From the NCBI GenBank assembly GCA_963383645.1, contig OY726571.1:23934116-23998115 (forward strand): a DNA stretch of 64,000 bases. The letters are read 5' to 3'. The notes under the pieces are model-generated. The model saw only the letters and a program-made list of their open reading frames with translations, was not told the origin of the DNA and did not search any database. Position 1 is the stretch's first letter. Each line of letters opens with the position of its first letter. The stretch is from Muscardinus avellanarius. Lineage: Eukaryota; Chordata; Mammalia; Rodentia; Gliridae. Shown here in pieces: positions 35,850 to 46,415 of this stretch. Both the position numbers and the translations under genes were made by a program.

Positions 35850-36090
35850 GTTGGTCAGCTTTCTACCATAATAACAAAATACTTGGAATAACTGTTAATA
35901 TCACAATCCAGGGAGTTAAAAAGAAGAGAAAGGGGTCAGGCTCCAACAATCCCCCTTGAGGGATGCCACAACTGAGCTAAGGTTCTCCTAAGAAGCCCCA
36001 GAAAGGTTCTACCACTTCCTATTTGTGCCACTGTGGCAACCAATCCTTCAACAAATGGACCTTTACAGAAATTATAGCACTCTACTTACA
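35850..36090 (-). mobile_element. MaLR LTR relic, partial
   Basis: ggtcagctttctaccataat, atacttggaataactgttaa, then ctaccacttcctatttgtgc. The left border matches the starts of the 10,805 and 32,515 copies. Confidence 0.5.
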
Positions 36091-37108
36091 AACGTGAATG
36101 CATATGCACATGCATGTATATATTTGAGTAACTGACTGGATTGATACTGCATCTAAAGACCATAAAACTGAAAATTATAATTCTATAACTTACTAGTAAC
36201 ATTCTTTGAAGGAAATTAGAATCCTGTAGGAAATTAGCGAGCAGTCAAGATATAGTCCTGTGACTAAAGCTTAGCTGTAATAAAAGTAAAAAATATCAAT
36301 GACAAAAGAGCACCCCATTAAATGTGGCTTTCCTCTTACCAGAAGAATTGTGTCCTTCAGCAAGAAAGTACTTAACAGCCATCTTCAAAATATATAATAC
36401 AAGATCCATCTTGTTATATAGTTGTAGAATGAACTTTGACATACAGAGGCATAAAGGACTATGGTGCAAGGTTATCCGGAGCCACATCTTGGCTCTGCCC
36501 CCCCCACAGGCTGTGTTAGCTCAGGTAAGTTTTTTACCTTCATGTACCTTGCTTTTTCACAAGGCTAATAGCAGATATGGTTGTTGCATAAGTTAGTTAA
36601 TATGTGGAAGGGACAACCAAGCCAGGTAAGCTCTTTATTAGCTTTTGTAATTGTTAATTTTTAATATGAGTATTATTATTTGGTTGATATAATATATTTA
36701 GGGTAAGTACATTATAAGTCTTATTTATTCTTAAATAAAGGCTTTATAGTTAATTGCACTTATTAAAAGAGCAAACCACCTCCTGACATTAGAGGAATGT
36801 GGATAGAGGAGGAGGAGGTATAATGTTCAAAATTTATGAAGCCAGAATCCAGTCTTGGCAAAAATTATTCCAATTATCAGAGTTTTAAAATTGCTTAGAA
36901 CATTGGCAAATAATTCAAATGAGTATTCACACTTTAGGAATATACTTGATAATATGGCACTAGAAATTTTGTAAAATCATCTGAAAACTAAATTGTTTTG
37001 TATATTTCTATATAAAATCAGCAACAATTATTCTGACATTGAGACATAAATATGACAATATTTCATGTTGCATTAATTTCAGATCATTCCTTGTTAAATA
37101 AGAGAATT
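36091..37108. other. AT-rich DNA without a recognised feature
   Basis: Contains two small open frames on opposite strands (36296-36596) with no domain, and a short AGG run near 36,808. Confidence 0.4.
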
Positions 37109-37256
37109 AAGCTGAGCATGGTAGCTCATGATTGTACTCCCAATATTTGGGACAGGAGGATCACAAGTTAATGGCCAGCCTCAACAACTTATTGAGGCCC
37201 TCTGCAACTTAGTGAGACCTGTTTAAAAAAAAATAGAGCTGAGAATGTAGTTTGGA

Positions 37257-37260
<4 letters not shown>
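37109..37260 (+). mobile_element. B1-dID SINE, diverged, ending in a TA repeat
   Basis: agctgagcatggtagctcat, ggacaggaggatcacaagtt, cagcctcaacaacttattga, linker, then gagctgagaatgtagtttgg. The end of the ID half is lost into the TA repeat at 37,260-37,298. Confidence 0.8.

Positions 37261-37298
<38 letters not shown>
37260..37298. repeat. (TA)n microsatellite
   Basis: About 19 TA units at the 3' boundary of a SINE. Confidence 0.92.
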
Positions 37299-37299
<1 letters not shown>

Positions 37300-37759
37300 T
37301 TACATACATAAAAGAAGAATTAAATTAAACTTTTAAGAGAGTCAATAGGCTGCTAGATTGTTTGGAAATAAAATTCACAAAAAGTACTATCACATTAGAA
37401 ATAGACAAATATTTTTGATATGCCACCAAATACCAATAAAAATGGAGACTACATAAAATATAATACATCATTCTGCACATATTGAGAATATTAGTTAACA
37501 AGTATCACTAACTCAAATAAATTGCAAACTTTGTTAATATAAAAGAAAATCTGGCATGTTATTACATTTTACAGTTTACATATAAAATGAAATCACAGAC
37601 ATTTTTTCAAAAATTGTCAAATATAATAAAAATTATAGAATATTCTAAACGATGCATTGAATTGGAAAATTTTTTCTAAACTATAATTAATACCAAAAAA
37701 TGTGGCTAATAAAGATAAAAAATTTCTGAGTCATAGTGTCTAAAGAGACACAGGAAAGC

Positions 37760-39140
37760 CTATAGAGCCGGGGTGCAGTACCAGTACAGGGTCACAGGGG
37801 TTGAAGCCAAGATTACACTGGACCCTTCCCCCAGTGTGGGTAGGGAGGCAAAGGCCCAGGGCTGGAAAGCACCAAGCTCAGGGCAGGAAAACTCAGAACC
37901 CTGTGCTTGTGTTTACATGGAACTCATTTATAGAGACTCCTGCTGTTCTGACATTTGAGCACAAAGTCGTGAAAGGAGAGAGAGAGACACAGACACTCAT
38001 AAAGTGGGTCAAAAACCTGACAGTAGGTTACGGAGCCAATGAGAGATGGTAGAACATGCTCCACAACCTACTACAATGAACAAACATTAAACGGGCCCTA
38101 GATGTGTAAATTGGCAGTATTGTTTATGTTTTTATTTTTCTCACTGTTGCTTTTTGTTTCTTGGTAGGTTTGATCTTTGATTTGCTCTTATTATTGTTAG
38201 TTTTTGTTGTTTGTTTGGTTATTTTATGCATGTTTGTTTGCTTTCTCCCCCATTCCTTTTACAAGCTTCTTCCCTGTATCCTATTTATTCTTTTTTTACA
38301 AACTTTTTTCCACTTACTGTATCTTTGTTTTATAGTCAAGCCATTTCATAACTACATACCTAAATACTCTATACTAAGTAAAAGACTCCTAGTATATCAC
38401 TATCTCTCATCTCAACCAGACACTACTTTATTATACTTAAATTCTTACTCAACTTAATCATATCCTCTACTTCACCTTATTCCTATATCCTTCACCCCAG
38501 CGCTTCCTCCCTTATCTTACCTTAGAAAATTGGGAATGTATCCACTATATAATCTGGCTATATCCCTATTAGGTATCTTTCCAAAAAGGTTGAAATAGAG
38601 AACTGCAACAACATATGCATACCCATGTTCATAGCAGCACAATTTGCAATAGCCAAAACATGGAACTAACCTAGGTCTCCATCAAGAGATGAATAGATTA
38701 AAAAATTATAGGAAATACACAAAATGGAATTGTACTCAGCAATAAAGAAGAAAATCATGTCATTTACAAAAATATGGAAAGACCTGGAGAATATTAAGTG
38801 AGATTAGCCAAGCACAGAAAGAGAGGGACATGTTTTCTCTAATATGTTCAATCTAGGGAGTATTAGGGACACCAAAGGGATTCCAGATAATGGAGGGGAA
38901 ACCTCAGCAAAGCCAGAAAGGAAGGGTAGGGGGGGAAGAAGGCTGAGGTTCATTAATGGAAAAAGCTACATTCAACTATGTGTACACATGTTAATATAAC
39001 ATTGTTAACCAGAACACGTAGTATTGGAAGGGAGGGAAAAGGGGAAGTGGGGGAGGGGCACCAAATAGATGCCATTGTCAACAGGATCCACATTATGATG
39101 TGAGACTATATTGTACCAATAAAAAATAAATAAATAAAAT
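37760..39140 (+). mobile_element. Internally deleted L1: 5' UTR joined to 3' end
   Basis: 37,760-38,100 is a GC-richer leader. 38,100-38,260 is T-rich. 38,260-38,520 is CT-rich and clearly parallels the reverse complement of 24,700-25,080 (compare aatcatatcctctacttcac here with the 24.8 kb tract on the opposite strand). At about 38,520 the sequence passes directly into L1 ORF2 C-terminal DNA (cccatgttcatagcagcaca, aaaatggaattgtactcagc) and a 3' UTR ending gtaccaataaaaaataaata. ORF1 and nearly all of ORF2 are missing. A spliced-and-retroposed L1 RNA, a copying jump, or a genomic deletion could each produce this. Confidence 0.65.
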
Positions 39141-39227
39141 GAGAAAATAGAGACTTGATTTTTTCCTGAATAATAGAATTTCAGGCCCCATAAAACCTTA
39201 AACTTTCCAGGATTCAAATATCTATAT

Positions 39228-39455
39228 TTTTGTTGCTATTGTTATTGTTGTTGCTGTTGTTATAGTGGGGTTGAACTCAAAGGCATTGTACCTTTGAGCT
39301 ACACCTCTGGCCCTAGTTTTTATTCCTTATTTGGAAACAGAATCTCACTAAGTTGATGAGTGTCACTATTTGCTGAGGCTAGTCTCAAATCTGCAATCCT
39401 CCTGTCTCAGCCTCCCAAGTACTGGGATTATAAGCATGTGCTACCATGCTCGGCT
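39228..39455 (-). mobile_element. B1-dID SINE with (TTG)n tail
   Basis: A TTG-rich tail, gtggggttgaactcaaaggc, ttggaaacagaatctcacta, gattataagcatgtgctacc. Minus strand. Confidence 0.88.
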
Positions 39456-40082
39456 CCAAGGACTTTATTTATATAAAACTGAAATTATGATTTCAAAAGA
39501 CAGTGTTAAAAAGCATTGGCATAATTATTACAGTTACAGGGATTTGTCGTGAATATGACTGTAAACTTTTTTGTTGTTAAAAAAGAGAGCAAACAAAGTT
39601 TTTATTAGTCAAGGTAGCAAAACAGAAAAGGGACCCTTTCAGAGAAAAAATGGGTTTAGCTTTACATATATTTATTTCTAGATAAATCCAGCTATCCTAC
39701 TAACTTTGATGACCATATCCAGTTGCTCTTGTATTATTGGGTTTGTCATAAACTAAACCCTTGAATCTTCTTTTAATGATCTGCCTCTGAGTTATTTGCT
39801 TCCTCCATTTATTCATATGTTTGGAGCTTTGGGTTTCAGGTTACTCATAAGCCCCCTCTTATTCTTGTTCAATTTGATCTTTTAGTCTCATCTGGTTTCC
39901 CCAGTCCCCAATATTGCATAAATATCATGGCTAACTTTGGAACCATTTTTCATGTGTTGTACGCTGGCTATCTTTGCACTGATTTTGTGGTGTTTATATA
40001 TACTTGTATTTATTTTTTCTCAGTTGATCTCATAACAAGGAGTACAGTTAAAATAACTCCAAAGTATTTTCTTTACAATCCC
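39456..40082. other. Unassigned DNA
   Basis: No recognised repeat or exon. Confidence 0.4.
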
Positions 40083-40457
40083 TGATTTGGAATAAATTGT
40101 GCTCCACCTTCAATCCATACATTGAAGCCCTAACTTCTAATGGGATGGTATTAGGAGGTGGGGGTCCCAGGAAATGATTAGGTTTAGATGAGGTCACAAA
40201 AGAAAATCCTAATGAAGAGACTAATGTTCTTATAAGAAGAGATCAGAGAGTTTGTTCTTTTTCTTTCTTGAGGAGTGCAAAATAAATTGAACACACAGAG
40301 ATGACCGCTGCTTACAAGCCAAGAGAAAAGGCCTCAAACTTTAACAATGCCTTGATCCTGAATTGCCCAGACTCCAAAACCCTGAAAAATGAATGCGTTC
40401 TTCAGCCACTCGGCATTTAATATGTTGTAATGACAGCCTGAGCTAAGAGAGTAGCAG
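40083..40457 (+). mobile_element. MLT1-type MaLR LTR
   Basis: attgaagccctaacttctaa, gatggtattaggaggtgggg, tgaggtcaca, then gttcttataagaagagatca, and an end with ccagactccaaaacc and a cttaa...gtaatgacagcctgagctaa-like tract. These are the ordered landmarks of mammalian MaLR LTRs. No open reading frame is associated. Confidence 0.75.
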
Positions 40458-40844
40458 ATAGAAATCTCAAGTCTGAGGATGTACAGAATGCCTTTTGTTC
40501 CTAAGGACATAGAGTTAAGTCCTTAGGCTACACGGAAGGAGAGATGCACAAGCTGGTGAATGCTGCTTGCATGGATATGACTATTTTATTATCAGTGCTC
40601 TTTACCTCGCTTTAAATTTTTCCAGAAAAAAAATTAGCTGCAGCCCAGTTATTGACCTGCCATTATTATCTTTTTTTATGATTTAAACAACAGAAAAGTT
40701 CAATAATTTTAAAATGAAATATTTTAACATATATTTCCTTTAAGCTGAATAAAGTTAACACTCAACAAGGATTTATAATTGTTATTCAGTTATATTTTAA
40801 ACAGTGCTTACAATGTCCTTATATTACCAATAAAAAGTTACACA

Positions 40845-40907
40845 GCTTGAGTTAAAAGCCTGGCTAAGCCACTAACTACCTGTAACTAATTTACTTTTAG
40901 TAAATAG
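40845..40907 (-). mobile_element. MIR fragment, left part (split by an LTR)
   Basis: aaaagcctggctaagccact, aactacctgtaactaattta: reverse-strand MIR. Its continuation (ctttagtttcccaatctata) appears at 41,290 after the LTR. Confidence 0.55.
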
Positions 40908-40956
40908 GGAAAGTGGAAGTCCGGTGCAGGAAAAACCCAGGGCTAGCCGTCATAGA

Positions 40957-40987
<31 letters not shown>

Positions 40988-41256
40988 AAGCTTTATTAAG
41001 ACAGCCCAGCTCCCTTTTATATCAGGCAGCTGGGGATTTTTTTTGAAAAGGAGGGGGCTTCCGCTCACAGTTGAAGATCTCATGAAGTACGGGGCATTTA
41101 CTGATTGGGTGGTTTTTACCCCAGTGAGTGTGTTATCAGGGGACTGGTTGTTGGGCATCCCGTGGCCCCCTTTGGCTGGCTATGAGGTAGTCAGCACAAT
41201 CCAGAAGAAAGCCAGAGAGATGCCATCTTTGGCATTACTGGGTTGCTTATCCTAAC
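40908..41256 (-). mobile_element. Solo LTR, class II (ERVK/IAP-like), inserted in a MIR
   Basis: On the minus strand a TATA box (ctgatataaaagggagct) is followed about 20 bases later by the polyadenylation signal in cttaataaagcttttgcttg and a TTGC-rich R/U5. aaatag flanks it at 40,902-40,907 and 41,257-41,262, fitting a 6-base target duplication. The plus-strand AAGC run (40,958-40,986) is inside it. One terminus departs from TG...CA, so borders may be off by a few bases. Confidence 0.62.
40958..40986. repeat. (AAGC)n repeat
   Basis: About seven AAGC units in the R/U5-like part of the LTR. Confidence 0.9.
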
Positions 41257-41289
41257 AAATAGTTTCTTGGTTCTTTAATTTTTTTTTAC

Positions 41290-41425
41290 TTCTTTAGTTT
41301 CCCAATCTATAAATTTAGACTCTAGTAATCCCTACTTCTTAACAGATGATCTGAGACTTAAATGAGGTATGTAACAATGAAAACAGTTTAAGCATCTATT
41401 AATAGTAATTGTCACAATTCCTGCC
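41290..41425 (-). mobile_element. MIR fragment, right part
   Basis: tttagtttcccaatctataa, then aatgaggtatgtaacaatga: the reverse-strand MIR portion missing from 40,845-40,907. Confidence 0.5.
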
Positions 41426-41599
41426 TTTTACACATTCATCAAGATATTTTAACATTCAGTGTGAGTACCAAAGACACTGCCACATCTCATCATTTTAGTT
41501 TTTTAATTTTAATAATTTCTCCTCTTTCTATTCCTCCTTCTCCTCCTCCTTTGTTTTGCTAGATTTCAAAAGAAATTTTTTCTTCATCTCCTAGGCAGA

Positions 41600-41735
41600 A
41601 CACATATATATTTATAAATTTATATGATTATAAATTTATATGTTTATATATTAATATATTTATTCATATTAAATATATTAATATAATATATTATTTATAT
41701 TCAGTATATGAATATACATATGTATGTATGTATAC

Positions 41736-41769
<34 letters not shown>

Positions 41770-41770
41770 C
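41600..41770. repeat. AT-rich palindromic block ending in (TA)n
   Basis: Overlapping self-complementary units of TATAAATTTATA and ATATTAATATAT, then TATG and TA repeats up to 41,770. Confidence 0.8.
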
Positions 41771-41993
41771 CTGAAACACTTATATTCCAGGTAATTGAGA
41801 GTCAGAATGTTTAGTCTAATATTGCGGTCATCTAGTTTCCAACTATTACAAATACATTTCAGAAAATTAAGAAGAGCCACTATTACATCATTAAAAACAG
41901 CTATTATTCTTTATTTCCCAATACTAATGCATGGGAGTAACTTTAAATCCTGTATAAAGATTTGATTTCATAAAAAATGCTGCATCAGTTTCT
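41771..41993. other. Unassigned DNA
   Basis: Nothing is recognised between the AT block and the LTR. Confidence 0.4.
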
Positions 41994-42326
41994 TATGGGA
42001 TATGAAATAGAATGAATGTCTGCGTTCCTCTTAATACATATGTTGAAATCTTTAACCCCATTAGAAGGTTGATCATGTCCTGAAGGTAAAGGCCTGATGA
42101 ACAAGATTAGTAGCCTTGCAAATGAGAACCCTAAGAGCTCTCGCTCCTTTTCTGCCACGTGTTGAAGCAGCAATTAGTGAGCAGCCTGCAGCCTGCAAAA
42201 GGGCCACACTGGCCTCAGGATCTAAGACTTAGAGTCTGCGGGACTGAGAAATAAATGGTTGTTGCTTAAGCTAATCACTCTACAGTACACTGTTACATCA
42301 GGCTGAATGAATAAAGACAGTCCTCT
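41994..42326 (+). mobile_element. MLT1-type MaLR LTR
   Basis: gaatgaatgtctgcgttcct, acatatgttgaaatctttaa, cttttctgccacgtgttgaa, then gactgagaaataaatggttg and aggctgaatgaataaagaca. Landmarks and order match mammalian MaLR LTRs, including the final polyadenylation-signal region. Confidence 0.78.
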
Positions 42327-42401
42327 TTCTCTTCTACACATAAAGAGTGAAGCTTAACATAGTTTTGGTACTCTCTTTCATAATTATTAATAAAAGTTAT
42401 A

Positions 42402-42605
42402 CCTGGACTCAGTGGCACATGCCAGCAGTTACACTACTTGGAAGGCTGAGTCGGGAGTGTAGAAAGTTTGAGATCAGCCTGGACAACTTAGCAATAACCT
42501 GTCTCAAAATCTAAATAAAGGGTTAGGGATATAGTTGAGTGGTAGAGTACCCCTGAGTTCAATCCCCAGTACCAATATAAATAAAATATAATAAAATAAA
42601 TAATG
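42402..42605 (+). mobile_element. B1-dID SINE, older squirrel-type form
   Basis: acctggactcagtggcacat, gagatcagcctggacaactt, then gggttagggatatagttgag, tggtagagtacccctgagtt. The ID half keeps the ancestral gtggtagag tract that the young copies changed. Confidence 0.82.
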
Positions 42606-42654
42606 ATTTTTACCTAGGGGGAATATTATCAACTCCTACTATGCATAAATTGTG

Positions 42655-42862
42655 CATGCATGCACTGCTCTACTGAGGATTGAAGCCAGGGGTGTTCTAC
42701 TTCTCAGCTATACCCCCAGCCGTGCTTTACTTTTTCTTTTGAAATAGGGTTTCACTAAGTTACTGAGGACCTCACTAAGTAGCTAAGGCTGGTCATGAAC
42801 CTGAGATCCTTCTGTCTCTGCCCCTCAAGTGCTGGGATTACAGGCATGTGACACTACATCTG

Positions 42863-42865
<3 letters not shown>
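42655..42865 (-). mobile_element. B1-dID SINE
   Basis: actgaggattgaagccaggg, ttgaaatagggtttcactaa, gattacaggcatgtgacact. It lies head-to-head with the plus copy 50 bases away. Confidence 0.86.
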
Positions 42866-42908
<43 letters not shown>

Positions 42909-42915
42909 TAGATAG
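42866..42915. repeat. (GATA)n/(GACA)n microsatellite
   Basis: About 12 tetranucleotide units, GATA then GACA then GATA, at the 5' edge of the minus-strand SINE. Confidence 0.93.
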
Positions 42916-42940
42916 AGTGTGGTGAAATAGATTTATCCCG

Positions 42941-43334
42941 TGTTATGGCTTGGATCTTAAGTGCCCCCTTGGAGATGCCTGTGGTAAAGGTTTCATCCCT
43001 GGCCTGTGGTGCTAAAGGCAGGCAGTGGGACATTTAGGAAGAGAGGCATAGTGGAAAGAAGTTACATTATTGGAGGCAGTTGTTGGAAGGGTGTGTTGAG
43101 AGTCCTGCCTCTGTCCCCTCTTGGCTTCCTGGCTTCCCTGAGGTAAATAGCATTGCTCCAGCACATGCTATTGGTATCATCAGACTCTTTCTTACCACAG
43201 GCTCCCAAAGCAACGCCACCAACACATCATGGACTGAAACCTTTGAGGCCAGGCTCTCAACAAAATCTTTCCTCCTTATATGTTGATTTTCTCAGGTGTT
43301 TTGTAACAGCAACAGAAACCTGACTGATATAGCA
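42941..43334 (+). mobile_element. MaLR LTR (same subfamily as 10.8, 21.0 and 32.5 kb)
   Basis: Starts tgttatggcttggatcttaa and ends ttgtaacagcaacagaaacc tgactgatatagca, the canonical MaLR start and end. Its terminal third is the reverse complement of the left parts of the minus-strand relics. No target duplication is visible. Confidence 0.75.
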
Positions 43335-43633
43335 AGTAATCAGAAAAGAATGCATTCTAAAAACTGAATTATGAATAGCTACCACTGTTATAGTTTTTAT
43401 ATGAGGGCAAGCCTCATAAGAGATAATCGAGATTAATTTGTATAAGTAGAATTTTACTAAGCCAGTAGCTTATTGTTTCCTATTCTAGGAACCTGGGGAG
43501 TTTTAGGTTTTCTGTCTTAAATTTGTTACTAGCATCTCTTATTTGGTCCATGTTAACCTAGGGATATCACTTTGCATTGTTAATTTTGTGATATTGCAAG
43601 CAAGAAAATTTATTTTTCAAAAGTCACCCTTTT
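43335..43633. other. Unassigned DNA
   Basis: No feature is recognised. Confidence 0.4.
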
Positions 43634-43852
43634 GCCCGGGTGTGGTGGGACATGCTTGTAATCCCAGTGCTTGGGAGACTGAGACAGGAGGATCACACAG
43701 GTTCTAAGCCAGCCTCAGCTACTTAGTGAGTCTCTCAGAAACTTATCGAGACCCTGTTTTGAAATAAAATATAAAATAGGTATGGGAGTATAGCCCAGAG
43801 GTAGAAAGCCTCTGGGTTCCACCCAGAGTACCACCAAAAAAAAAAAAAAAAG
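43634..43852 (+). mobile_element. B1-dID SINE, long form
   Basis: cccgggtgtggtgggacatg, full internal segment, ID half with ggtatgggagtatagcccag, and an A tail. Flanks show a possible imperfect duplication beginning with aaaagt (a gap in similarity at three bases). Confidence 0.91.
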
Positions 43853-44860
43853 TAATCTTTTAGTTTCCCTGTTTACATTACACAATGTCATAAATAGCCA
43901 TTATATTTCACACCACTTTTAATTTATTCCTGCATCTAAGTAGAGTTCATACATTCTTTAAATGAAATTATGGATTTAAAAAGTAGATATTTAAAATATA
44001 CTGTATTTAGACGTATCTAAAAATCTATGAATTTTATTTACTTGTAGTGCACTCAAAACATAAACCAAGGGCACTGTAGAGAGTACAGGCAATAAGAGAT
44101 TATCAGGAAATAAATGGCCTACATTCCTTAATAGTTAAATATAAATCACTGGATAGTAGAAAAGACTTTATTCTTTGCTTTAAAACATTTTTTTGTGTGT
44201 TTGATTTTTGATCTGGCTAGCTGGAGATGCCAAAGCTAATAGTGTTATTTTCTGAAAGCACCTGAAAGTGCTATTACATGAATCTATCTTCCTTTGTTTT
44301 CGCCATTCCTGGGGTGGATTCCATTTCCTGTAGTTCTATTGCCTTATAAACAACACCTTGCTCCTCTCACAGAATCTATTTCTAATTGTTTGCTCACCGT
44401 GTGGCTTTGTAAGCCTCTTCTGCCTATGTCTATATTTCATTGACCTCAAAGGGAGACTTCTGAGCTCTTGAAAGATTTCTCAGACACACCTTCTATCCTG
44501 CTGCCCCTGACTCTGTTCTTTGGGACACATTTACATGGATATCCCGGTGTTTTGTTCTGTTGTTTTCCATCGTGTGCTTTCACTGAAAAGTTAATTTACA
44601 CGAAATCATTTTTGAAGATGGGGATTTAAATATCCTGCCTTTAAACTAAAAGTATGTCTCAAATAAAAGTATGATTGAAAGAAAATGATTCCATTGATGA
44701 GTTTTATAAAATATAAAAATAAATATGAAGAAAAAGGATGACAGTTTATTCCTATTTATACATTGCAAATTAAAATAATGTGTTGAAAAGGTTTTTAAAA
44801 ATTGTTATAAGTTTTTCTGAGATGAAAATGCATATTAAGTGATTAAAAGCAGATTTTTAA
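43853..44860. other. Unassigned DNA; complex block at 44,230-44,640
   Basis: 44,230-44,640 is more complex than the surroundings (ttttcgccattcctggggtg; accgtgtggctttgtaagcc) and has no recognised repeat. It could be conserved non-coding sequence. Confidence 0.4.
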
Positions 44861-44886
44861 ACACACACACACACACACACACACAC
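44861..44886. repeat. (CA)n microsatellite
   Basis: About 13 CA units. Confidence 0.88.
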
Positions 44887-44924
44887 ATCAACAGAAAACA
44901 TATATACACAACTCAAGGGAATCT

Positions 44925-44950
44925 CTTTCTTTCTTTCTTTCTTTCTATTT

Positions 44951-45005
<55 letters not shown>

Positions 45006-45007
45006 CT
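44925..45007. repeat. (CTTT)n microsatellite at a SINE tail
   Basis: About 20 CTTT units with one interruption. It occupies the tail of the minus-strand SINE that follows. Confidence 0.94.
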
Positions 45008-45208
45008 CTTGTATGATATCGAGGATTGAACTCAGGGGTATACAGTCTGAGCTACATTGCCAGCATTATTTTATTTTTATTTTGAAACAGGGTCTCACTA
45101 AGTTGATGAGGGCCTCACTAAGTTACTGAGGCTGGCCTTATACCTCCAACCTTCCCATCTCAGAGTCACAAGTACTAGGATTACAGGCATTAGTTGGCAC
45201 ACCCAGTC
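45008..45208 (-). mobile_element. B1-dID SINE
   Basis: gaggattgaactcaggggta, gagctacattgccagcatta, gaaacagggtctcactaagt, gattacaggcattagttggc. Confidence 0.88.
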
Positions 45209-45983
45209 ACTCTAATTATTTCTTAACTATCAAATGTTTTTATGTGAACAAGAGAGAATAAAAAAATAGCTTTCAATAAAATAATTGAAATTTAAAATAA
45301 AAAGTAATACTGTCTCAAATATTTAGACCATAATCATATGGCAAATTTTACTTATTATGATTCAAATACAAGACTAAATCTATAACAATTATAAACCTCT
45401 ATTTATGTAGGTTTCACAAAGTAGCTAAAAAGTAAAACTCACCAGGGAAAACAGGAAAAGGCAAAAAAAATATAACACAAAATACACCCTGTGAAGAAAG
45501 GAGTCATGAGTGATGGAATTAACTGCTGTCCCCTTGCTTGCAAGACAGGAAGCCTCTTCTGTGTCACATGGATATGAAGGTCACAGTTTCTTCAACTGAT
45601 GTACAATGCACCTTGGAAAGAAGATAATTTGAGAAAGTATTCTAATCTTGAGGAACTCACTCTTATATCTCACTGTTCTTGCTTATTTTTTTTTGAATTT
45701 CTAAATTATTACCTTGGAATGCCAGCATTTATTTATTTTTTTTTTACCAAAAACGATCTTCATTTTAATGAAGTTCATTATTATTTTGTATTTTCCATAT
45801 ATTTGGATAGGTATGTTTCATTTTCTGTTATTTTCATCTATTTATATTTGTAAGACTATCCATCATAATGTTATTTTAAGTTTTAAAAATTAGGCAATTA
45901 GCATTAGCATTTACATTCATCACTACCCATATATTTATGCCATTGGGGATCCATACAAATTTATGATGATAAATACTACATTT
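45209..45983. other. AT-rich DNA without a recognised feature
   Basis: No repeat family or exon recognised. Frame 45599-45853 is Tyr/Phe-rich without a domain. Confidence 0.4.
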
Positions 45984-46415
45984 CACCAGGCATGGTGGTG
46001 CACATTTGTAATTCCAGTACTTGGGAGACTGAGGCAGAAGGATTTCAGGTTTTAAGCCAGCCTCAGCAACTTAGTGAGGCTCTTAGCATCTTAGTGAGAC
46101 CCTGTTCCCAAACAAAAATAAAAAAAAGGTCTGCTTTAGAGAGTTTCCCTCTTTCCCCCTCCAAAGCACATGATGTACTTAAACATATCAAAGTTAATCA
46201 CTAAGCCAAGCATGGGAAGGAGGGTTGGGGAGAGAATGGGAGGGATCATGTAAGAGTTAATTGGGTGATGTGTGTATGTCTACACAAGTCTTTTATCCCA
46301 TTATGATGTAAGACTACAATGCCCCAATAAAATTTTTAAAAAATAGGTCTGGGGGTGTAGCCCAGAGGCAGAAGACCTCTGGGTTTCATGCCTAATGCCA
46401 CAAATAAATACAACA
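45984..46415 (+). mobile_element. B1-dID SINE split by an L1 end
   Basis: The B1 half and linker run 45,984-46,133 (caccaggcatggtggtgcac to aaaaaaaggtctg). The ID half resumes at 46,338 (taggtctgggggtgtagccc) and ends ctaatgccacaaataaata. The interruption is an L1 3' end. Confidence 0.85.
46134..46337 (+). mobile_element. Short L1 3' end with inverted 5' part, nested in a SINE
   Basis: Inverted head (ctttagagagtttccctctt, about 46,134-46,163), then a direct tail (gcacatgatgtacttaaaca to gccccaataaaatttttaaa). SINE sequence aaaaaaaggtctg is duplicated on both sides (46,121-46,133 and about 46,338-46,351). Confidence 0.8.

Noticed and set aside
42866..42915. CRISPR-like direct repeats
   Set aside because: Simple tetranucleotide repeats with no spacers, in mammalian DNA.
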